In this document: positions 45,488-55,000 of the stretch, piece by piece | Layout: each line of letters starts with the position of its first letter | Position numbering within the stretch: position 1 is the first letter of the stretch | DNA from: Caulobacter sp. Root655 | GTDB taxonomy: Bacteria; Pseudomonadota; Alphaproteobacteria; Caulobacterales; Caulobacteraceae | Direction: 5' to 3' | Length of the DNA stretch: 64,000 nucleotides | Assembly: GCF_001427665.1 (NCBI RefSeq) | Contig: NZ_LMHC01000021.1 | Location: 399,934-463,933 of the forward strand | Program-made: the position numbers and the translations under genes | The notes under the pieces: generated by a model | The model's database searches: none | Told to the model about the DNA's origin: nothing | Seen by the model: the letters and a program-made list of their open reading frames with translations, nothing else

Positions 45488-47273
45488 GCAGCACCTTGAT
45501 CCACGGTGTCGGAGGGGGAATGAACGCCGCCAGCGTGGCGGCGTAAACTTGCGCGCCGCCGACATCGCCCTGCGGCGGCAGGCCCAGGCGGTCGTAGAAG
45601 TCGGCGGCCTGGGCGTTCTTGGCGGTCGGTCGGTAGGAGGCCTGAAGCCTCACGCAGCCCTTCTCGACCGCATCCCGCACTACCGTAGACCACAGCGACT
45701 GCTCCACGCCTCGGCCCAGCACGCGGCAGCTCATCAACAGGCTCTCGACCACGGCGACCTCGCCCTCGCGGCGGACCACCACCACCCCGGTGGTGCCGGC
45801 CGGGCCGAACCGGTCGGCCACGTCGAGGGCGTAGACGGTGGTCGCCTCGTCCTGGATCAGCCGGGCGATGTCTTCCGCGGTGTAGCGGATAGTCGTCAGG
45901 TTGAACTGGTTGGACTTCTGGCTGAGCTGGCTGACCCGGGCGGCGCGGGCGGGATCGTCGCGGGCGATGGTCACCGTCAGGTCGAGCGAGGCCAGATAGT
46001 CCTCGTGCGTGTCGAAGGCCGCGGCCGCCTCGATCGCGGCGGCGCGCTGACGATATTGCTGGGTCTTGCCGGCGCCTTCGCCGCTCTCCCCGCTGGCCAG
46101 GAACAGGTCCTTGATCTGGGCGATCACGCCCAGATACTCGACCGGGTTGGCCGGAGCCTGGAACACCGTGACCTCGGGCAGCTGTGTCCTGACGCTCTCG
46201 CACTCGAAGGCGGAGTCGTCGAGGAACACCAGGCTGTCGAGACCGATGTTCAGTGTCTGGGCGATCTGGCGCAGGTTGCCGACCTTGTCGTCCCAATTGA
46301 CCTGCTTGACGATGACGTCCGACGACCGCAGCACCATGTCGGGATGGGTCTCGAGCAGCGCGTCGACCGCCGCCGGGTCGTTCTTGCTGCACAGGCAGAG
46401 CAGCACGCCCTGGCGCTGCAGCGCGACGAACTCGGTCTGGGCCCGCCAGAAGACGTTGCCGGGATAGTCGAAGGGGCCGATCTGGAGGCCTTCGGGCAAG
46501 TCCTCGCCGAGAATGCCGCCCCACAGGGTGTTGTCGCAGTCGAGCACCAGAGCCTTGTGGAACCGGCCGCCATAGGCGCGCGACGCCGCCGCGACCTGAC
46601 GGCCCCAGACATTGAGCAGGGCGGCGGAATAGGGAGCGGTGTTGCGCAGGTAGAAGCGCATGTCGAAGGCCGCGGCCCGCCCGACCTCGGCGACCATGGC
46701 CGACATGTCCAGGACGCGGACATTGGCGAAGGCCGCGGCTTCTTCGGCCAGCGCCTGGTTGAATCGGTCGAGCACGACATCGGCGCGGTCGCCGCCCGCC
46801 ACGGAGGGGGTCAAGCGATGGAAGTCACAGAGGAAGACGTTGCGGAACCTCGCCGCGGCCTTCAGCGCCAGGCGCCAGCGCGCCCGCATCTCGGTCTCGC
46901 GCCCAGCGATCTCCGCTTCGGACATCATCGCGGCGCGGGCTTCGAACGCCGGCTCCAGGGTGTCGAAGAACGGGGCCAGCACCAGGAACTCGACGCCGGC
47001 CTGGCCAAAGCGCTCGATGTCGCCCAGCGGATCGTCGAAATTGCCCTGGGTGACCCGCAGACGAACGCCCGACAAGAGGGCGTGGCGACGCAGGAACAGG
47101 CCCAGCAGATCGGCCGTCGCGCCGGCGCTGATCCCGACGTGGGCGGTGAAGGGCAGCGTCGCGTGCGTCTCGACCTCCTCGACCGCGCCCATCAGACTGG
47201 CCAGCGACGCCGCGGGGTCGGCCAGGACCTTCATCCAGTCCGCGACAGAATGCTCGTCAGGACCGGTGGTCAC
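45480..47273 (-). CDS. FkbH-like HAD-superfamily protein
   Basis: A 597-residue protein. The central domain (about residues 235-370) has the HAD nucleophile motif D245-C-D247-N-T in ALVLDCDNTLWGGILGE, then LCLCSKNDPAAVDALLETHPDMVL and FLDDSAFECESVR. It is preceded by an N-terminal SGNH-like region and followed by a C-terminal acyltransferase-like part (ALDVADRFGPAGTTGVVVVR, then SLLMSCRVLGRGVEQSL). FkbH proteins often load or trim three-carbon units on acyl carriers (glyceryl-ACP in polyketide pathways), and related ones occur in glycan clusters. Its start overlaps the stop of the upstream gene (ATGA), and an ACP gene overlaps its end. Confidence 0.88.
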   Translation of the reverse strand: MTTGPDEHSVADWMKVLADPAASLASLMGAVEEVETHATLPFTAHVGISAGATADLLGLFLRRHALLSGVRLRVTQGNFDDPLGDIERFGQAGVEFLVLAPFFDTLEPAFEARAAMMSEAEIAGRETEMRARWRLALKAAARFRNVFLCDFHRLTPSVAGGDRADVVLDRFNQALAEEAAAFANVRVLDMSAMVAEVGRAAAFDMRFYLRNTAPYSAALLNVWGRQVAAASRAYGGRFHKALVLDCDNTLWGGILGEDLPEGLQIGPFDYPGNVFWRAQTEFVALQRQGVLLCLCSKNDPAAVDALLETHPDMVLRSSDVIVKQVNWDDKVGNLRQIAQTLNIGLDSLVFLDDSAFECESVRTQLPEVTVFQAPANPVEYLGVIAQIKDLFLASGESGEGAGKTQQYRQRAAAIEAAAAFDTHEDYLASLDLTVTIARDDPARAARVSQLSQKSNQFNLTTIRYTAEDIARLIQDEATTVYALDVADRFGPAGTTGVVVVRREGEVAVVESLLMSCRVLGRGVEQSLWSTVVRDAVEKGCVRLQASYRPTAKNAQAADFYDRLGLPPQGDVGGAQVYAATLAAFIPPPTPWIKVLHV

Positions 47274-48466
47274 CGCATCACCATGCCGCCGTTCACGCTG
47301 ATGGTCTGGCCGGTGATGAAGCCGGCGTCTTCGGAAGCGAGATAGGCGACGGCCGAAGCGACGTCCCGAGGCGTGGCCAGGCGGCGCATCGGCGTTTGCC
47401 GCGCCGCCATCAGCTGGGCCTTTTCCGGAATGTCGCCGATCAGGGCGGTGGCGGTCATGCCCGGCGCCACACAGTTGACGGTGACGCCGCCCGGTCCGAC
47501 CTCGGTCGCCAGGTAGCGCGACAAGGTCGAGAGCGCCGACTTGGCCATGGCATAGGCCGTCCAGGTCGGGGTCGGCGCGCCTTCGATGACCTGCGAGGTG
47601 ATGTTGACGATGCGGCCGAAACGCTGGGCCTTCATGGCCGGCAGGCAGGCCTGGGCCAGCAGCATGGCGGCCTTCACCGTCACGTCGATCTGGCCCTGGA
47701 TGTCCTCCCAGGCCAAGGCCTCGAACGGCTTGGCGCCGATGGCTGGCGAGGCGTTGTTGACCAGAACGTCGATCGGCCCGAAGGCCTCGGCGGCTCGGCG
47801 CGCCAGGGTCTTGGCGCCCTCGGTCGTCGACAGGTCGGCGGCGATCGCCACCGCGCGGGTGGAGCCTTCCAGCGCCGCGACGGCGTCAACCACCGCCTGG
47901 GCTCGATCGGCCCGGCCGCGATAGGCGACCACCACGTCGAGGCCGTCGCGGGCCAGGGCCAGGCAAATCTCGCGACCGATGCCGCCGCCGCCGCCGGTGA
48001 CCAGCGCGACCTTGGCGCGGCGGGTCAGGGCGTCGGTCTGGGCCAGGGCCGCGGTCTCCAGCACCTTGACCTTGGCCTGACCTGTCAGGACCTGCTGGCC
48101 CGACTGGTTGGTGATCGTGGTGTCCAGGTCCAGCAGCCGCTCGCGCTCGTGTTTGCCGGTGATCACGCAGGCGATGGTCAGGGTGTCGCCCAGCCGCACC
48201 GGCAGCAGGAACTCCAGGCTCTGGGCCACCCACAGGGCGCCGGGACCGGGCAGTTGGGTGCCGATCACCGTCGAGATAAACGAGGCGCCCAGCATTCCGT
48301 GGACGACGATGTCCTTGAAACTGGTGCTCTCTGCATAGGCGCGGTCGACGTGCAGCGGATTGTCGTCGCCGGTCATCTCGACGAACCGGCGGACGTCGGC
48401 CTCGGAGATCGTGCGGCTCAGCGAACGGGTGTCGCCGACCTGGAGCGTTTCGAAATCGGAGAACAC
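47270..48466 (-). CDS. Fusion of MaoC-like hydratase and SDR reductase
   Basis: A 398-residue two-domain protein. Residues 1-140 are MaoC-like (R-specific enoyl-CoA/ACP hydratase): VRRFVEMTGDDNPLHVDRAYA with the D34/N36/H39 pattern, then FKDIVVHGMLGASFISTVIG. Residues about 150-398 are a short-chain dehydrogenase with TGGGGGIG at 157-164, NNAS at 237-240, S291 and the Y305-x-x-x-K309 pair. Together they could reduce a 3-oxoacyl group to 3-hydroxyacyl and dehydrate or rehydrate it on one polypeptide. Stand-alone forms of both domains are common; the fusion is less so. The next gene overlaps its stop. Confidence 0.9.
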   Translation of the reverse strand: MFSDFETLQVGDTRSLSRTISEADVRRFVEMTGDDNPLHVDRAYAESTSFKDIVVHGMLGASFISTVIGTQLPGPGALWVAQSLEFLLPVRLGDTLTIACVITGKHERERLLDLDTTITNQSGQQVLTGQAKVKVLETAALAQTDALTRRAKVALVTGGGGGIGREICLALARDGLDVVVAYRGRADRAQAVVDAVAALEGSTRAVAIAADLSTTEGAKTLARRAAEAFGPIDVLVNNASPAIGAKPFEALAWEDIQGQIDVTVKAAMLLAQACLPAMKAQRFGRIVNITSQVIEGAPTPTWTAYAMAKSALSTLSRYLATEVGPGGVTVNCVAPGMTATALIGDIPEKAQLMAARQTPMRRLATPRDVASAVAYLASEDAGFITGQTISVNGGMVMR

Positions 48467-48467
48467 G

Positions 48468-49484
48468 CTACACCTCGCCGCTGACAGTGATCGGACCCCA
48501 GCGCCAGACGCTGGCGCCGAAGTTGAAGCCCGCGCCCACCGCCGCCAACACCACCAGGGAGTCCGGAGCGATCAGGTCGCGCTCGACGGCTTCGCTGAGG
48601 GCGATGGCGACCGAGGCCGCGCCGGTATTCCCGATCTCCTGCACGTTGGTGTAGGTCTTCGACAGATCAAAGCCCATCTTGCGCACCAGATAGTCGATCA
48701 GGTTGTAGTTGGCTTGGTGGAACACCAGGAAGTCCACGGCCTTGGGATCGACCTGGGCCTTGGCGCAGGCGGCGCGGATCACCGTCGGCAGGTGGGTGAT
48801 CGCCTGTTTCCAGGTCGCCAGGCCGTTCAGTTCCATGACGTCGGTCTCGGCCGGCGCGCCACGGCCCATCACCGGGAAGCTCGACCCGCCGCCGCGCACC
48901 CGGACGGCCTCGTAGTTGGAGCTGTCGGTGTGGAAGGACGAGGCGATGATGCCCCGCCCGGGGTCGCGCCCCAGCACCACCGCGCCGGCCCCGTCGCTGT
49001 GGTAGATCGCGCTGTCGGCGTTGGCGCGGTCGATATAGCGGCTGTTCAGCTCGACCCCGACGACCAGGGCGTTGCGCACCGACGGATCGGCGGCCATCCG
49101 GTCGCTGGCGGCGGTCAGCCCCGAAACGAAGCCCGCGCAGTTAGCCTGGAGGTCGAAGATCTGGCCGCCCTTGACGCCCAGATCCTTGTGGATCTTGGCC
49201 GAGAGGGCCGGGAAGGTGTAGTCGGCCGAGAAGGTGCAGGCGACGACGAGGTCGATGCCCTCGGCCCCGACGCCGGCCGAAGCCAGGGCGCGCTGGGCCG
49301 CCTTCAGGGCCAGGCCCGAGGCGGTCTCGTCCGGTCCCGCCAGGTAGCGGCGCTTGATGCCGGTCTTCTCGACAATCCATTCCGGCGTGACGTCGAGGTT
49401 GCGGCAGAGTTGTTCGTTGTCCTCGATGATGTCGGGAAGGTGGTGGCCGACGCCGACGATGCGAATGCCGCTGGGAGAAGACAT
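48468..49484 (-). CDS. 3-oxoacyl-ACP synthase III (KAS III, FabH-like)
   Basis: A 338-residue thiolase-fold condensing enzyme. The catalytic triad is visible: C116 in LQANCAGFVSGL, H256 in VFHQANYNLIDYL and N286 in EIGNTGAASV. Other family segments are EWIVEKTGIKRRYLA and LVVACTFSADYTFPA. KAS III starts chains from an acyl-CoA or acyl-ACP and malonyl-ACP. Located between an MBL-fold hydrolase and a MaoC-SDR fusion in a glycan operon, it probably makes a short 3-oxoacyl chain and not housekeeping fatty acids (inference). Confidence 0.9.
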   Translation of the reverse strand: MSSPSGIRIVGVGHHLPDIIEDNEQLCRNLDVTPEWIVEKTGIKRRYLAGPDETASGLALKAAQRALASAGVGAEGIDLVVACTFSADYTFPALSAKIHKDLGVKGGQIFDLQANCAGFVSGLTAASDRMAADPSVRNALVVGVELNSRYIDRANADSAIYHSDGAGAVVLGRDPGRGIIASSFHTDSSNYEAVRVRGGGSSFPVMGRGAPAETDVMELNGLATWKQAITHLPTVIRAACAKAQVDPKAVDFLVFHQANYNLIDYLVRKMGFDLSKTYTNVQEIGNTGAASVAIALSEAVERDLIAPDSLVVLAAVGAGFNFGASVWRWGPITVSGEV

Positions 49485-49485
49485 G

Positions 49486-50190
49486 TCAGTCCGCGTCCGC
49501 TGTGTCGGGGGTGGCGAAGAGGAAGTCCAGCAGCGCGCGATTGTCGGCGCGGATGGCGTCGAAGCGGGCCGAGGGGCCGTGGCCAGGGTGGATCATCCGT
49601 TCGGCGGGGATCTTGTCCCACAGCGCCAGCAGGCTGCGGCGCAGGCCGTCATGGTCCTCGCCGGGCAGGTCCGACAAGCCGACGCCGCGCGCGTAGAGGC
49701 TGTCGCCAGTGAACAGCGCCTCGCCATACTCGATGAAGCAACTGCCCGGCGTATGGCCCGGAACCGGATGGTAGGTCAGCGGGCGTCCCCCGACCATGAA
49801 CGGCGCGGCGGTCACGTCCACGGGGGTGACTTTCGGCAACTCGATCCGCTGGGCGATCTTCAGGACCATCAGCAGGAAGTTGCCGCTCTTCATGGTCTTC
49901 ATATCGGCCGGATGGACGAACACCTCGGCGTCATAGGCCTTCTGGAAGTGCGCGGCGCCGCCGATGTGGTCGAAATGGCCGTGGGTGCAGAACACCTGAC
50001 GCGGCGTCAGGCCCAGGGCCTGGGCAGCGCGGTCGATCTTCGCCGGGTCGAGGCCGGGGTCGATGATGAAGCCGGAGCCGTCGCCCGCCGCGCAGATATA
50101 GGCGTTGGACGAGAAGATCCCGCCGGTCACCCGCCACACGCCTTCCCCGACCGCCACGGGTTCGGCCGTCCCAGCCTCATGGGCCGGCAT
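49486..50190 (-). CDS. Metallo-beta-lactamase-fold hydrolase (glyoxalase II-like)
   Basis: A 234-residue protein from ATG 50190 (MPAHEAGTAEPV); the longer frame shadows the SDR gene. Metal ligands are complete: H70-x-H72-x-D74-H75 in CTHGHFDHIGG, H146 in VPGHTPGS, D163 in LFTGDSLYA and H204 in IHPGHGPSA. Glyoxalase II-like MBL proteins hydrolyse thioesters. In this operon a role as a thioesterase that frees stalled acyl chains from a carrier fits the context but is inferred. Confidence 0.87.
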   Translation of the reverse strand: MPAHEAGTAEPVAVGEGVWRVTGGIFSSNAYICAAGDGSGFIIDPGLDPAKIDRAAQALGLTPRQVFCTHGHFDHIGGAAHFQKAYDAEVFVHPADMKTMKSGNFLLMVLKIAQRIELPKVTPVDVTAAPFMVGGRPLTYHPVPGHTPGSCFIEYGEALFTGDSLYARGVGLSDLPGEDHDGLRRSLLALWDKIPAERMIHPGHGPSARFDAIRADNRALLDFLFATPDTADAD

Positions 50191-50192
50191 CG

Positions 50193-50915
50193 TCAATTGA
50201 CCCCCCCTAGGTACAGGGTCTGGGCAGTGATGTAGCCGCTGGCTTCCGACGCGAAGAAGTCGATGGCGTTGAGGATGTCGGCCGGTTCGGCGAAGCGCGG
50301 TATGGGCAGGCCGGCGATGATCTGGTCGATCTTGTCGCGCGGCAGCTGGCTGAGCATGTCGGTTTCGATGGCGGTGATCGCCAGCGTGTTGCAGGTGACG
50401 TTCATGGCCCCGAACTCCTTGGCCATGACATTGGTCAGGGTGCTCAGCCCCGCCTTGCAAGCGGCGTAGACGGAATCGCCGATCGGCTCGAGGCTGGCGG
50501 CCATCGAGCCGATGTTGATGATCCGGCCCCACTTGGTCTTGCGCATGAACTTGGCCGCCTCGCGCGAGACGATGAACGGCGCCAACAGGTTGACGTTGAC
50601 CATCGCCTGCGCCGCGCCGGGCGGCATGATCATCGCGTATTGCGAGGTCAGGACGGCGGCGTTGTTGACCACGATGTCGACGCGGCCGGCGCTCTTGTGC
50701 AGCCCCATGAACGCCTTCTGGATGGCCATGGGGTCGGCGAGATCGACCTCGACATGCTGGTAGGCCGGGTGCGTGATCGTGCCCGGCGAGCGCGCGAAAC
50801 CGATTACCGACGCGCCCTGCGCCAGGAAGTGTTCGGCGATCAGGCGGCCCACCCCGCGGGTGGATCCGGTGACCAGGGCGGTGCGCCCCACATAACGGCC
50901 GACGAGATCGTCCAT
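50193..50915 (-). CDS. Short-chain dehydrogenase/reductase (FabG-like)
   Basis: A 240-residue classical SDR: cofactor loop TGSTRGVG at residues 16-23, NNAA at 84-87, S137 in INIGSMAASLEP and the Y150-x-x-x-K154 pair. The C terminus (ADILNAIDFFASEASGYITAQTLYLGGV) is typical of 3-oxoacyl-ACP reductases. It probably acts on the carrier-bound chain of this operon, giving two independent reductase activities together with the MaoC-SDR fusion. It lies 2 bases upstream of the hydrolase gene and 8 bases after the carrier gene. Confidence 0.9.
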   Translation of the reverse strand: MDDLVGRYVGRTALVTGSTRGVGRLIAEHFLAQGASVIGFARSPGTITHPAYQHVEVDLADPMAIQKAFMGLHKSAGRVDIVVNNAAVLTSQYAMIMPPGAAQAMVNVNLLAPFIVSREAAKFMRKTKWGRIINIGSMAASLEPIGDSVYAACKAGLSTLTNVMAKEFGAMNVTCNTLAITAIETDMLSQLPRDKIDQIIAGLPIPRFAEPADILNAIDFFASEASGYITAQTLYLGGVN

Positions 50916-50923
50916 GGGTCGCC

Positions 50924-51232
50924 TCAGGCCGGGCTGACTTCAGCGAGGAGTTCGAGAATGTAGTCGGTCAGCGTGCCCACATCGTCGAAAGGAGAGATGG
51001 CGCGGGCCATGGCGCGGTCGTCCGTCAGGCTGATCGGCGCGTCCCATTCCAGGGTCAGCGCCGTCTCCACGTCGATGATCACCGAGACCAACGACAGGGA
51101 GTCCAGCGCTGCGTCGGGACTGAACAGCGCCGTCGTCGGCCCGATCTCGACCTGCCGATCCTCGCTCAGCTCGGCGTTGAGGCTCTCCAGCGCGGCATAG
51201 ATGATGCCGAGCACTTGCTCACGTCTGTCCAT
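50924..51232 (-). CDS. Acyl carrier protein 2
   Basis: A 102-residue carrier from ATG 51232 (MDRREQVLGIIYAAL). A TTG at 51241 overlapping the upstream stop (TTGA) would add three residues and is also possible. The prosthetic-group site is S45 in PDAALDSLSLVSVIIDVE. It is longer than standard ACPs and not closely similar to the carrier at 45251-45487, suggesting separate partners. The likely partners are the SDR, KAS III and GNAT genes next to it. Confidence 0.85.
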   Translation of the reverse strand: MDRREQVLGIIYAALESLNAELSEDRQVEIGPTTALFSPDAALDSLSLVSVIIDVETALTLEWDAPISLTDDRAMARAISPFDDVGTLTDYILELLAEVSPA

Positions 51233-51237
51233 GGCGC

Positions 51238-51864
51238 TCAATTCGCCGCCGCTCGGCCGCGCGCGAGGGCGATCAGCGCGTTCATCTTGGGCAGGCTCAC
51301 GCGGCGATACTCATCGGCCAGAAGCCCTAGGGCCACCGCGTCGACGAACTCATCGTCTCTCAAATAGTGTCGGCGCAAACGACCCTCTTCCTTCATGCCC
51401 AGATAGAGTTGCCATTTCAGCATGAGGTGATTGCGCGCCTCGATCAAACCATGAATGCGCTCCAGGCCAAGGCGGTCGAACCCAACAGCGTAGAGCAGTT
51501 TCATGGCCTCGACGGCCACCGGCGCGCCCTTGACCAGCGCTTCGTCGCCGATCAGGAACCGGGCGGATTCCGCGCGACGGTGGGTCAGGTCGATCGCGAC
51601 CAGAGACAGCATTCCCACGGGCTCGCCGCTGGTCAGTTCAATGATGTAGTTGAGTTCCGAGGCCGGGCGACCGGCGATCCATCGCGCCTGTTCCTCCACC
51701 GTGGCGGCGCCCTGGTTGAGATAGGCCGCCCTGGCCGCATGGCGCCATTGGTGCGTGGTCTCCGCGTCGGCGACTGACAGGGGGCGCAGCGCCGCGAACT
51801 CTCCCCTGATGGTTTCCGTGGCCAGGGAAGTCAGGCTCGACCAGGTTTCGGCGCCGGGGGACAT
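51238..51864 (-). CDS. GNAT-family acyltransferase
   Basis: A 208-residue protein from ATG 51864 behind GAGGAA. The GNAT fold is seen in LRPLSVADAETTHQW, YIIELTSGEPVGMLSLVAIDLTHRRAESARFLIGDE and a second half with AMKLLYAVGFDRLGLERIHGLIEARNHLMLKWQ in pieces. It resembles RimJ/RimL-like enzymes and the amino-sugar N-acetyltransferases (such as PseH-like) of flagellin glycan pathways. As first gene of the operon it is the best candidate for acylating the 3-amino sugar, with acyl-CoA or acyl-ACP as donor. Confidence 0.8.
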   Translation of the reverse strand: MSPGAETWSSLTSLATETIRGEFAALRPLSVADAETTHQWRHAARAAYLNQGAATVEEQARWIAGRPASELNYIIELTSGEPVGMLSLVAIDLTHRRAESARFLIGDEALVKGAPVAVEAMKLLYAVGFDRLGLERIHGLIEARNHLMLKWQLYLGMKEEGRLRRHYLRDDEFVDAVALGLLADEYRRVSLPKMNALIALARGRAAAN

Positions 51865-51955
51865 CAGTCGATTCCTCGATGAGAGCGCCTCTTGTACGCT
51901 GCTCTCCGAACAAGATGAACTCCCATGCGATGGGACGGCGCCGTCGCCGCCCCAG

Positions 51956-52016
51956 GCGATCGCGCGCTAGCCACGGGCGGTCGATCAACTGGCTACACGC
52001 CCGTTCGCGATCGCGC
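51956..52016 (-). terminator. Possible terminator structure behind the giant gene
   Basis: The gap between the giant gene and the GNAT gene holds nested inverted repeats: TAGCCA (51968-51973) with TGGCTA (51990-51995), and ACGGGCG (51973-51979) with CGCCCGT (51998-52004). They are bracketed by two copies of GCGATCGCGC at 51956 and 52007. No T-run is seen on the transcript strand, so termination is uncertain. Confidence 0.35.
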
Positions 52017-52020
52017 ATTG

Positions 52021-55000
52021 TCAGGCCGCGAACAGGAAGTCGCTGGCGACGAGCGCGGACATCTGGGTGTTCTGGAGCGTCAGCACGGTCGCCGCGTCGA
52101 TGGTGAACACCGTGCTCGCCCCCACCTGGCTGGCCACCGCCATCACCTCGTCGAAACTGTCGAAGGCTTCTCCCAGCGAGAACTGGATCAGGTCTGCGCC
52201 CGGCCCGCCCAGCATGAGGTCGGTGATGGTGTCGCGGCCATATCCGGCGCGGAACACGAAGACGTCCGCGTCGGCCCCGCCGGTCAGGATATCGTTGCCG
52301 CCCACGCCGTCCAGGATGTCCATGCCCTCCGCCCCGACCAGCCGGTTGGCGCCGGCGTTACCGACCAGGCTGTTGTCGAGCAGGTTGCCCGTGCCGTTGA
52401 TGTTGCTCGAGCCGGTCAGCGACAGGTTCTCGATGTTCTCTGCCAGCGCGTGCGCAGCGCTGGAACGGACGGTGTCGACGCCTTCGCCCGCCGCCTCGAT
52501 CGCGACGTCGCCGACCTGGTCGATCACATAGGTGTCGTTGCCCAGGCCGCCGACCAGGGTGTCGGCCCCGCTCTTGCCGTCCAGGATGTTGTCGGCGGCG
52601 TTGCCGGTCAGGAGGTTGGCGCCGGTATTGCCGGTGGCGTTGATGATCCCGACCCCGACCAGGGTCAGCCGCTCGACATTGCTGGCCAGCGTGTAGGTGG
52701 CGCTGGACAGCACCGTGTCCGCGCCGCCGTTGGCCGCCTCGGTGACGATGTCGGCCCCGTCGTCGACGATATAGAGGTCGTCGCCGAGCCCGCCGGTCAT
52801 CGTGTCGGCGCCGGCCCCGCCGTCGAGCCGGTTGCCCGCCGCGTTGCCGGTGATCAGGTTGGCCAGTTCGTTGCCCGTGCCGTCGATGGCCGCCGCCCCG
52901 GTCAGGGTCAGCCGCTCGACATTGGCCCCCAGCGTGTAGCTGACGGCGCTGCGAACCAGATCGACACCCTCGTTGAGCGCCTCGACCACCAGGTCGCCGA
53001 CCTGGTCGATCACATAGGTGTCGTTGCCCAGCCCGCCGGCCAGGGTGTCGGCCCCGGCCCCGCCGTCCAGGGTGTTGGCGCCGGCGTTGCCGGTCAGGAC
53101 GTTGTCGAGGCCGTTGCCGGTCCCGGCATAGCCGCCGGTCCCGGTCAGGACCAGCGCCTCGATGTTCTGCACCAGGACGATGGTGCGGGCCCCGCTGACG
53201 GTGTCGAACCCGCCATCCGCCGCCTCGGTGACGACATCGCCGTCGTTGTCGACCACGTAGATGTCGTCGCCCAGCCCGCCGGTCATGAAGTCCGCGCCGG
53301 CCCCGCCATCGATGCGGTTGTCGCCGTCATTGCCGAGGATCTCGTTGGCGGCGCTGTTGCCCACGGCGTTGATCGCCGCCGAGCCGGTGAGGATCAGACG
53401 CTCGGCATTGGTCGCCATGGTGAAGCTGACTGAGGCGCGAATGACGTCGAAGCCGCCGCTGGACGAGCTTTCAACCACGCGGTCGCCCACGTCGTCGACG
53501 ACATAGGTGTCGTCGCCCAGTCCGCCGGTCAGGGTGTCGGCCCCGGCCCCGCCGTCCAGGATATTGGCGGCCAGGTTGCCGATGATGGCGTTGGCCAAGG
53601 CGTTGCCGGTTCCGTCGATAGCCGCCGAGCCCGTCAGGGTCAGTTGTTCGACATGGTCGGCCAGCGCGTAGCTGACCGAAGCCTGGACCAGATCGACCCC
53701 TTCGTTCTCCAGTTCGATGACGACGTCTTCCAGGTCATCGACGACATAGGTGTCGTTGCCGGCTCCACCCGCCAGGCGATCGCGACCCAGGCCGCCATCC
53801 AGCCGGTTGGCGCCGGCATTGCCGGTGATGGCGTTGTCGGTCGCGTTTCCGAAGGCGGTCAGATTGGCGACCCCGGTCAGCACCAGGTTCTCCAGATTGG
53901 CGCCCAGCAGATAGTTGTTGAGACCCGTGCGGACGGTGTCGGTCCCCTCTCCGGCCTGTTCGGTCACCACGTCGCCGGTGGCGTCGAGGACATAGGTGTC
54001 GTCGCCCAGGCCGCCGACCAGGGTGTCGGCGCCGCCCAGGCCGTCGAGCACGTTGTCGCCGGCGTTGCCGATCAGGAGGTTGGCCAGGGTGTTGCCCGTG
54101 CCGTCGATGTCCAGCCCGCCGGTCAGGGTCAGGCGCTCGACATTGGCCGCCAGGCCGTGGCTGACCGAGGACAGCACCGCGTCCGTGCCCTGATTGCTGC
54201 TCTCGACGATCGTGTCGCCGGCGTCGTCGACGACATAGATGTCGTCGCCCAGACCGCCGACCATTCGGTCGGCGCCCAGGCCACCAATCAACTGGTCGTT
54301 GCCGGCCAGGCCGGTGAGGGTGTCGTCGCCCGCCGCGCCGTCGATCAGGTCGGCATTGGCCGTGCCGGTCAGGCTGTCGGCCGCCGACGTGCCGGTGACG
54401 ATCACCGGCAGCACCGTCACGCTGACATTGGCCGTCGCCGTTCCGCCGACCCCGTCGGAAACGGTGTAGCTGAACGCGGCCGGCCCCGCGTAGCCGGCCT
54501 GCGGGGTGAACACCACCGCGCCGCCGGACAGGGCGACCGTCCCCCGCTGGGCGCCGCTCACGGCGGTGATGGTCAGCAGGGCCGAAGCGTCCACGTCGCT
54601 GTCATTGGCCAGCAGCGCGCCGGCCGGCAGGGTCAGGACCGCGCCGGAAGTCACCGTGAAGCCCCCGTCGTCGACCGCCACCGGCGTGTCGTTGACCGGC
54701 AGGATCGACAGCCGGAACGTGGCCGGCGTGACCAGCACGCCGTCGGAGGCCGTCACCCGCATGTCGATGACCCCTTCGAAATCCTGGGGAGGCTGGCCCG
54801 AGAAGCGCCGGGCGCCGGCGTCGAAGACCAGCCAGGCCGGCAACGCCCCGCCATCGGCCAGGCTGGCCGACAGCGACAACGAATCGCCTTCGATATCGAC
54901 GAAGGTCCCGGCCGGCAGCACAAAGCTCCAGGCCTGGTCCTCGTTCGAGGCCTGACCGGCGATCGGCGAGGCCACGCGCGGCGCGTCGTTGACCGCCGCG

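Noticed and set aside
52300..54330. Regularly spaced repeats resembling a CRISPR array
   Set aside because: The period is about 243 bp, a whole number of codons, and the repeats encode RTX calcium loops in an open frame; there are no unique spacers between short identical repeats.
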